DNA of 64,000 bases from Alphaproteobacteria bacterium (lineage in GTDB: Bacteria > Pseudomonadota > Alphaproteobacteria > Bin95). The DNA lies in contig JACKII010000002.1 in assembly GCA_020638555.1 (NCBI GenBank), positions 992,001-1,056,000 of the forward strand, written 5' to 3'. The notes beneath the pieces are model-generated. The model was given only the letters and a program-made list of their open reading frames with translations. It had not been told where the DNA came from and did not search any database. The translations under genes and the position numbers were made by a program. Of the stretch, positions 58,462-64,000 are shown piece by piece (position 1 is the first letter of the stretch; every line of letters starts with the position of its first letter).

Positions 58462-59241
58462 ATGCCCATTGATTGGAAAGAGGCGACCCACGCCATTGCC
58501 GGCACCAATGTTCGGGTGCGGGAGGCGGGCAGCGGCGCGCCCGTGGTGGTGTTGCATCACGACATCGGCACGCCCGAGCGCCTGCCCTTCTACGACGCCC
58601 TGGCGGCCCGCTATCGCGTCATCCTGCCGATCCATCCCGGCTGGGGCCTGACCAGCGAGCGGCCGGAATGGGCGCGCTCGGTCCGCGATATCGCCGTGAT
58701 GTACCGGATGTTTCTGGCGACCCAGATCGCGGAAAAACCGCACCTTGTCGGCCTCGGCTTCGGCGGCTGGATCGCGGCGGAAATGGCGACCATGGCGCCC
58801 AACGACACCGGCAAGCTGGTGCTGGTCGGCGCCATGGGCGTGCAGCCGAGCGAGGGCTTTATCATGGACATGGCCATTCACGGCTATCTGGACTACGCCC
58901 GCGCCTTTTTCCACGATCCGGCCAAGTTCACCGAGGTCTGGGGCGAGCCGGACGGCGACATGCTGGAGAATTTCGACATCTGCCGCGAGATGTGCTTCCG
59001 CACCGCCTGGAAGCCGTACATGTTCAGCCACACCCTGCCGAACCTGCTGCAATCGGTGCCGAACCCGGCCCTGCTGGTCTGGGGCGATCACGATCAGGTG
59101 GTGCCGAAGAGCAGTTGCGAGCGCTACCTCGCCGCGCTGCCGAACGCCCGCGCCGAGACGGTCGCGAACTGCGGCCACGCCGTCGACATGGAAAAGCCCG
59201 ATCACCTCGCCGGCCTGATCGGCGACTTCCTGAACGCTTAA
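58462..59241 (+). CDS. Alpha/beta-hydrolase-fold protein without the nucleophile serine
   Basis: 259 residues. Fold landmarks are the HH-D-I-G-T-P oxyanion region near 32-37, the acid in WGDHDQVVP (Asp209 or Asp211), and the histidine in NCGHAVDMEKPD (His239). At the nucleophile elbow the expected G-x-S-x-G reads GLGFGG (97-102), with Gly99 where Ser, Asp or Cys should be. The codon is a clear GGC. Either it is a non-hydrolytic member or catalysis is atypical. It precedes a luciferase-like gene by 18 bases, so the two probably act together. Confidence 0.8.
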   Translation: MPIDWKEATHAIAGTNVRVREAGSGAPVVVLHHDIGTPERLPFYDALAARYRVILPIHPGWGLTSERPEWARSVRDIAVMYRMFLATQIAEKPHLVGLGFGGWIAAEMATMAPNDTGKLVLVGAMGVQPSEGFIMDMAIHGYLDYARAFFHDPAKFTEVWGEPDGDMLENFDICREMCFRTAWKPYMFSHTLPNLLQSVPNPALLVWGDHDQVVPKSSCERYLAALPNARAETVANCGHAVDMEKPDHLAGLIGDFLNA

Positions 59242-59259
59242 GGGAAGGAGACCCCGCTC

Positions 59260-60501
59260 ATGGACCTGCTCTATTTCACCGAACAGCCGATGTCCGCTTA
59301 TCCCGAGGAAGCCGGTCGCGACTTCGGCGCCACGGCGCTGATGTTCTCGAACAAGCACTTCGACCCGAAGGAAGGCAGCCGCCTCTACAACGAGTTCATC
59401 GAGCAGTACAAGCTGGCCGAGGAAGTCGGCATCGACGGCATCATGCTGAACGAGCACCACAACGCGCCGTTCTGCATGCAGGCCAAGGCCAACATTTTCG
59501 CCGCCATCCTGGCGGCCGTGACCGAGCGCGTGAAGATCGTCATGCTCGGCAACCCGCTGCCGCTCTCCGAAAACCCGGTGCGGCTGGCCGAAGAGCTGGC
59601 GATGATCGACATGATCTCGAAAGGTCGCCTTGTCTCCGGCATTGTCCGCGGCGGCGGGCAGGAGCAACTCGCGGCCGGCGTCAACCCCGCCTACAACCGC
59701 GAGCGCTTCGAGGAGGCGCACGAGGTGCTGATCCGCGCCTGGACGGAACAGGGGCCGATCCGGCACGAGGGCAAGCACTACCAGAACCGGGTCATCAACC
59801 CCTGGGCGGTGCCGCTGCAAAAGCCCTATCCGCGCATCTGGGTCCCGGGCGTCATCAGCCGCGAGACCATCGTCTGGGCCGCGAAGCAGCGCTATCCCTA
59901 TGTGGCGCTGAACACGTCCATCGAAGACACCAAGAAGATCTGGGATTTCTACGATTCGATCGCCGCCGAAGCCGGCTACACCGCCGGGCCGGAGAATCGT
60001 GGCTACCTGATCCAGGTGCACATCTCCGATTCGGAGGAAAAGGCGGAAAAGAACGCGCGCCAGTTCCGCTGGATGCAGGGCGAGTTCACCGGCCTCGCCC
60101 ATCCGGTCTGGTCGACGCCGTCCGGTTATTCCTCGCCCAGCAACCGCCGCGCCTTCGTCGAGTTCGCGGCGGGCCTGAAGGCGAACCCGCGCGGCCAGAC
60201 GACGTTCGAGCAGCAGGTCAACGACATGCGCATCATCTACGGCACGCCGGACCAGGTGGTGGCGAAGCTCAAAATCATCCTGGAGCAGACCCGGCCCGGC
60301 ATCCTCGCGCTGTGGGGCAATGACGGCAAGGTCAGCCAGGAGGACTCGCTCACCTGCATCCGCCTGATGGGGCAGGAGGTGTTCCCGGCCATCCGCGAGA
60401 TCGCCAAGGAACTGGACCTGAAAAGCCCGGACGAGGCCGGCGCGCCGGTGCATCTGCGCTATTCCAAGGACCTGCGCAAACCCTCGGTCGCTGCGGAATA
60501 G
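59260..60501 (+). CDS. LLM-class flavin-dependent oxidoreductase
   Basis: 413 residues from ATG 59260, with AAGGAG upstream. NEHHNAPF (64-71) and the barrel segment GRLVSGIVRGGGQEQ identify a luciferase-like monooxygenase. It differs from the LLM protein at 899-2053 in length and sequence. The neighbour at 58462 is a nucleophile-less hydrolase; such pairs may handle the same substrate. A GC-rich repeat follows at 60530. Confidence 0.88.
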   Translation: MDLLYFTEQPMSAYPEEAGRDFGATALMFSNKHFDPKEGSRLYNEFIEQYKLAEEVGIDGIMLNEHHNAPFCMQAKANIFAAILAAVTERVKIVMLGNPLPLSENPVRLAEELAMIDMISKGRLVSGIVRGGGQEQLAAGVNPAYNRERFEEAHEVLIRAWTEQGPIRHEGKHYQNRVINPWAVPLQKPYPRIWVPGVISRETIVWAAKQRYPYVALNTSIEDTKKIWDFYDSIAAEAGYTAGPENRGYLIQVHISDSEEKAEKNARQFRWMQGEFTGLAHPVWSTPSGYSSPSNRRAFVEFAAGLKANPRGQTTFEQQVNDMRIIYGTPDQVVAKLKIILEQTRPGILALWGNDGKVSQEDSLTCIRLMGQEVFPAIREIAKELDLKSPDEAGAPVHLRYSKDLRKPSVAAE

Positions 60502-60529
60502 GGGGGGCGTCTGCGCTCCCAATTTTGGG

Positions 60530-60655
60530 TGCGACGCCGGCCCCGGGCGAGGCGGAGCCGAGACCGGGGCCGGCGTCGTCCATCGAACGCCGCCGCCGCG
60601 TCTGTTCGAGAGAGCAACCGGTCCCGGATGCCCGCTTCGCAGGCTCCGGGACACA
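60530..60655. repeat. Copy of the GC-rich intergenic repeat
   Basis: Shares GGGGCCGGCGTCGTCCATCG with the copy at 43120 and the GGTCCCGGATGCCCGC block with 41500 in inverted form. It lies between the LLM gene and the convergent peptidase gene. Confidence 0.65.
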
Positions 60656-60665
60656 GTCTACCCCG

Positions 60666-61832
60666 TCACGAGTCGACGTTTTCGATGTCCGGCGTCAACT
60701 CCTGCCCCGCCGGCTCTTCCGGCTGGGTGGTGAAGCCGGTGAGGTCGGTCATGGCGTGGCGGTCGCGGGCAATCGCGACCTCGCTGCGCGCATAGCAAGT
60801 CAGCAACTCCGCCAGCGAGCGCAGCGCGTGCACATGGATGCGCTCATAGCCATGGCTGGCGTCGACGCCAAAGGTGACCAGCGCCGTGCGCACGTCCGCC
60901 CCGGCTTCCACCGCCGACGCGCTGTCGGAGCGGTAGAACCGGAACACGTCCTTCTGGAAGCGGATGTCGTTGTCCCGGCAGAGCGCCGCCAGCTTGCGGG
61001 TCAGGTGGTAGTCGAACGGGCCGGTCATGTCGGCCATCGAGATGGTGACGCCGAATTCCGCGGAATTCTGCCCCGGCGCCGACGTGCCATTGTCCACAGC
61101 CACCAGCGAGGCGATGTTCGGCAGCAGGATCGAGGCCGCACCGTGGCCGACTTCCTCGGCAATGGTGAACATCCAATAGATGTCCACCGGCGGCGGGTCC
61201 GCCTGTACCATGGCCTGAATCGCCGCCAGCATGATGGCGACGCCGCCCTTGTTGTCCAGATGGCGCGAGACGATGAAGCCGTTGTCCAGGAATTCCGGCT
61301 GCGGGTCGATGGCGACGATGTCGCCCACCTCGATGCCGAGCCGGTGAACGTCCTCGGGGTTCATGGCATAGGCGTCGATGCGCAGTTCGACATACTCCCA
61401 GCCGACCGGCAGCGTATCGACATCGTCGCCATAGGTGTGGCCGGAGGCCCGCAGCGGCAGAATGGTGCCGCGATAGGAGCCGGCGTCGGTAAAGACGGTG
61501 GTGCGGGCGCCTTCGGCAAAGCGGGCCGACCAATGGCCGATGGGCACCACTTCCAGCCGCCCGTTCGGCTTGATCGCCTTGACCTGCGCGCCCAGCGTGT
61601 CGACGTGGGAGACGATGGCCCGCGCGGACGTCATGGCCTCGCCGGGCAGGCGCGCCCGGATGGCACCGCGCCGCGTCAACTCGTAATGGACGTCCATCCG
61701 GTCCAGCTCGCCGCAGACATAGCGGACCACGGAATCCGTGTAGCCGGTGGGACTGGGGATCGCCAGCAGCGCTTCCAACTGGTAGCGCAGATAGTCGATG
61801 TCGATGGTCAGCCGTAGCGGCGCTTCGCTCAT
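60666..61832 (-). CDS. M42-family peptidase of the NAGGN osmoprotectant locus
   Basis: 388 residues from ATG 61832, overlapping the upstream synthetase stop by four bases. Clan MH metal ligands: HVDTLG (His76, Asp78), the bridging aspartate in HLDNKGG (Asp193) and the catalytic EE in IAEEVGHGA (226-227). Peptidases of this subgroup sit next to NAGGN synthesis genes and may degrade the dipeptide when osmotic stress ends. The role is from genomic context in the family. Confidence 0.9.
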   Translation of the reverse strand: MSEAPLRLTIDIDYLRYQLEALLAIPSPTGYTDSVVRYVCGELDRMDVHYELTRRGAIRARLPGEAMTSARAIVSHVDTLGAQVKAIKPNGRLEVVPIGHWSARFAEGARTTVFTDAGSYRGTILPLRASGHTYGDDVDTLPVGWEYVELRIDAYAMNPEDVHRLGIEVGDIVAIDPQPEFLDNGFIVSRHLDNKGGVAIMLAAIQAMVQADPPPVDIYWMFTIAEEVGHGAASILLPNIASLVAVDNGTSAPGQNSAEFGVTISMADMTGPFDYHLTRKLAALCRDNDIRFQKDVFRFYRSDSASAVEAGADVRTALVTFGVDASHGYERIHVHALRSLAELLTCYARSEVAIARDRHAMTDLTGFTTQPEEPAGQELTPDIENVDS

Positions 61833-63607
61833 TCTGGACTCCGGGCCCGGGCCTGGCGGGCCGATGCGGGGATGCTGAGGGGAAACAGCAGGTCGATGAA
61901 GCGTTCGGCGGTCGGTTGCGGCTCGTGATTGGCCAGGCCCGGCCGCTCGTTCGCCTCGATGAAAACATAGTCCGGCTGGCGCGGCCCCTTGACCATCAGG
62001 TCGATGCCCGTCACCGGGATCTCGATGGCGCGGGCCGCCTCGATGGCGGCATTGATCAGCGTCGGATGGGTTTCGGCGGTGACGTCGTGGATCGTGCCGC
62101 CGGTGTGCAGGTTGGCGGTCTTGCGCACCACGACCTCCGTGCCGCAGGCGGGCACGGAATCGTAGGTATAGCCCGCCGCCGCCAGGCACCGTTCCGTTTC
62201 GTCGTCCAGCGGGATCCGGCTTTCCCCGCCGGTTGCCGCCGCCCGCCGCCGGCTCTGGCTTTCGATCAGGCGGCGGGCGTTGGCACTGCCGTCGCCGACA
62301 ATGCGGGCGGGACGGCGCAGGGCGGCGGCCACCACCTTGTAGTCGATCACCACCAGCCGCAAATCCTGGCCTTCGAAACAGGCTTCCACCACCACGTCAG
62401 GGCAGAGCGTGCGGGCGCGCTCGATGGCGGCGGCAATTCCGGCGGGCTCGGTCAGCCCGACGGAGATGCCCTTGCCCTGTTCGCCCCGCGCCGGCTTGAC
62501 GACCACGCTGCCATGCTCGGCCACGAAGGCCTGCACGGCCTCCGGCGTCGGGTCGGTCAGTTGCGCCGGCACGCGCACGCCTGCCGCCTCCACCAGGCGG
62601 CGGGTCAGGCGTTTGTCGTCACAGATGGTCATGGCGACGGCGGAGGTGAACTCGCTCAACGACTCGCGGCAATGCACGCTGCGCCCGCCATAGGTCAGGC
62701 GGAACAGGTTGGCTTCGGCATCGGTCACGGTCACGGCAATGCCCCGCCGCTTTGCCTCGTCGGTGATGATGCGGGCATAGGGGTTGAGGCTGGCATCTTC
62801 GGCGCCGCCGGTAAACAGGCGCTCGTTGATCGGGTTCTTGCGCTTCACCGCGAACACCGGCACGCGGACGAAGCCCAGCTTCTCGTAAAGCGCGATGGCC
62901 TGGGTGTTGTCGTGCATCACCGACAGGTCCATGAAGCTGGCGCCGCGGGCGGTAAAATGGTCCGCCAGCCGTCGCACCAGGCTCTCGCCGATGCCCGCAT
63001 GCGGGGCATCCGGCGCCACCGCCAGGCACCAGAGCGAACTGCCCCGTTCCGGGTCCTCGAAACAGCGCGCATGATCCAGCCCCATGACCGAGCCCAGAAT
63101 CGCCCCGGTCTCCGCATCCTCGGCCACGAACACGGTCATGGAGCGGGCATCGCGATGCGACCAGAAAAACTCGGTCGGCACGGTCACCATATTGTGGGCG
63201 GCATAGATGGCGTTGACCGCCTCCGCATCCCGTCGGGTCGAGAGTCGGCGGATAAAGAAGGTGTGCGGCCGGCGCCGCGCCGGGCGGTAGGTGGAGAGGT
63301 CGAGGCGATAGGTGTGCGACGGGTCCAGAAACAGCTCCTGCGGCGCCCGGGCCAGCAAAACGTGCGGGTCCTGCACATAGAGGGCGATGTCCCGCCGGTC
63401 CGGCCCTTCCGCCGCCAGCACCTCCACCACGTCTTCGTTGCGTTCGAAAGTGTGGGCGAAGATCAGGCGCCCCCAGCCGCAATTGACGACCGCGTTCGGC
63501 TGGGGCTTGCCCGCCGCCGTCGGCAGGGGGCTGGAGCCATACTGGCGTTGGCGCCGGAAGCGGTGCTCATAGGCACCGCGGCGGCGCTGCGCACTCGGAT
63601 CGCGCAT
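61829..63607 (-). CDS. ngg: N-acetylglutaminylglutamine synthetase (GNAT plus ATP-grasp)
   Basis: 592 residues. A GNAT acetyltransferase domain lies at about 110-250 (LWCLAVAPDAPHAGIGESLV holds the acetyl-CoA loop). An ATP-grasp ligase domain lies at about 320-580 (VVVKPARGEQGKGI, then FIEANERPGL). This fusion makes N-acetylglutaminylglutamine, which the next gene amidates to the osmoprotectant NAGGN. It lies one base after the amidotransferase gene and overlaps the peptidase gene, so all three are one operon. Confidence 0.93.
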   Translation of the reverse strand: MRDPSAQRRRGAYEHRFRRQRQYGSSPLPTAAGKPQPNAVVNCGWGRLIFAHTFERNEDVVEVLAAEGPDRRDIALYVQDPHVLLARAPQELFLDPSHTYRLDLSTYRPARRRPHTFFIRRLSTRRDAEAVNAIYAAHNMVTVPTEFFWSHRDARSMTVFVAEDAETGAILGSVMGLDHARCFEDPERGSSLWCLAVAPDAPHAGIGESLVRRLADHFTARGASFMDLSVMHDNTQAIALYEKLGFVRVPVFAVKRKNPINERLFTGGAEDASLNPYARIITDEAKRRGIAVTVTDAEANLFRLTYGGRSVHCRESLSEFTSAVAMTICDDKRLTRRLVEAAGVRVPAQLTDPTPEAVQAFVAEHGSVVVKPARGEQGKGISVGLTEPAGIAAAIERARTLCPDVVVEACFEGQDLRLVVIDYKVVAAALRRPARIVGDGSANARRLIESQSRRRAAATGGESRIPLDDETERCLAAAGYTYDSVPACGTEVVVRKTANLHTGGTIHDVTAETHPTLINAAIEAARAIEIPVTGIDLMVKGPRQPDYVFIEANERPGLANHEPQPTAERFIDLLFPLSIPASARQARARSPE

Positions 63608-63608
63608 G

Positions 63609-64000
63609 TCAGACTCCGTGTTGCTGTAGCCACAACTCCAACAGCCCCACCTGCCACAATTCGGAGCCGCGCAGGGGCGTGATGTGGTCGGTCGGGTTGG
63701 TGAACAGCCGGTCGAGATACTCGGGTCGGAACAGCCCGCGTTCGCGCGCCGCCGGCGCGGTCAACGCATCCCGCACCATGTCGAGATAGGGGCCCTGGAT
63801 GTATTTCAGGGCCGGCACCGGGAAATAGCCCTTGGGCCGGTCGATCACGGCCGACGGGATCACCCGGCGCGCGGCGGCCTTCAGCACGCCCTTGCCGCCA
63901 TCGGCCAGCTTGTGCTCGGCCGGGATGCGGCCGGCCAGTTCGACCAGTTCGTGATCCAGAAACGGCACCCGCGCTTCCAGACCCCAGGCCATGGTCATGT
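63609..64000 (-). CDS. asnO: N-acetylglutaminylglutamine amidotransferase (AsnB-like), partial
   Basis: Only the last 130 or so residues are inside the window; the gene continues past the right edge. LEARVPFLDHELVELAGRIP and RPKGYFPVPALKYIQGPY are the C-terminal part of the asparagine synthetase domain. Placement before ngg and the M42 peptidase identifies the NAGGN amidotransferase, which turns the terminal carboxyl into an amide. Confidence 0.9.
   Translation of the reverse strand, partial: MTMAWGLEARVPFLDHELVELAGRIPAEHKLADGGKGVLKAAARRVIPSAVIDRPKGYFPVPALKYIQGPYLDMVRDALTAPAARERGLFRPEYLDRLFTNPTDHITPLRGSELWQVGLLELWLQQHGV

Overview
The window is GC-rich, densely coded DNA from an alphaproteobacterium. 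I base this on gene content: the divK-pleD pair, proS next to lolC and lolD, a prolyl-tRNA synthetase of about 437 residues without an insertion editing domain, two-subunit glycyl-tRNA synthetase, pyruvate phosphate dikinase, and many genes for branched-chain-type transport and acyl-CoA metabolism. A Rhodospirillales-like lineage is a guess. No rRNA gene, complete insertion sequence, phage or CRISPR array was seen.

Layout. Positions 1-838 are visibly AT-richer and hold a frame-broken gene resembling Mrr-type restriction proteins, cut by the left edge. Positions 899-7083 (minus) form an operon: solute-binding protein, livG, livF, livH, livM and a luciferase-like flavin monooxygenase. Positions 7218-15565 hold a thioesterase, a pentapeptide-repeat protein, a CLC chloride channel, an M20 peptidase, a CBS-BON protein, ComM and an alkyltransferase-type DNA repair protein. 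Positions 15647-21307 are five consecutive genes (lutC, lutB, lutA, a Wzx-like flippase and an MFS transporter) that are all recognisable but all broken by frameshifts. Positions 21585-21850 hold a selenocysteine tRNA and a degraded second copy. Positions 21892-26749 hold a VOC protein, a 3-hydroxyisobutyrate-type dehydrogenase and a three-gene OmpA-domain locus.

Positions 26875-35782 hold an SDR protein, a glutamine amidotransferase, a large DUF3604-like protein, folB and folM, then proS-lolC-lolD. Positions 35982-42959 hold an MFS transporter, pleD, divK, dinB, an FKBP isomerase and a PhyH dioxygenase. Positions 43213-49609 hold ispG, an HMG-CoA lyase-like gene, an MFS transporter and two acyl-CoA dehydrogenases, with an intrinsic terminator upstream of the dehydrogenases. 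Positions 49730-57046 hold a GlsB-type membrane protein, azoR, ppdK, glyS and glyQ. The window ends with a membrane protein, a hydrolase-luciferase pair, and three genes for the osmoprotectant N-acetylglutaminylglutamine amide (NAGGN), running off the right edge.

Several intergenic repeat families are present: a 147-bp element in two inverted copies, palindromes on both sides of glyS, a GC-rich family in at least five gaps, and short tandem arrays. The observations most worth following are the tRNA-Sec duplication, the sharply bounded frameshift patch, the OmpA trio, the LutC extension and the nucleophile-less hydrolase beside a luciferase-like enzyme.
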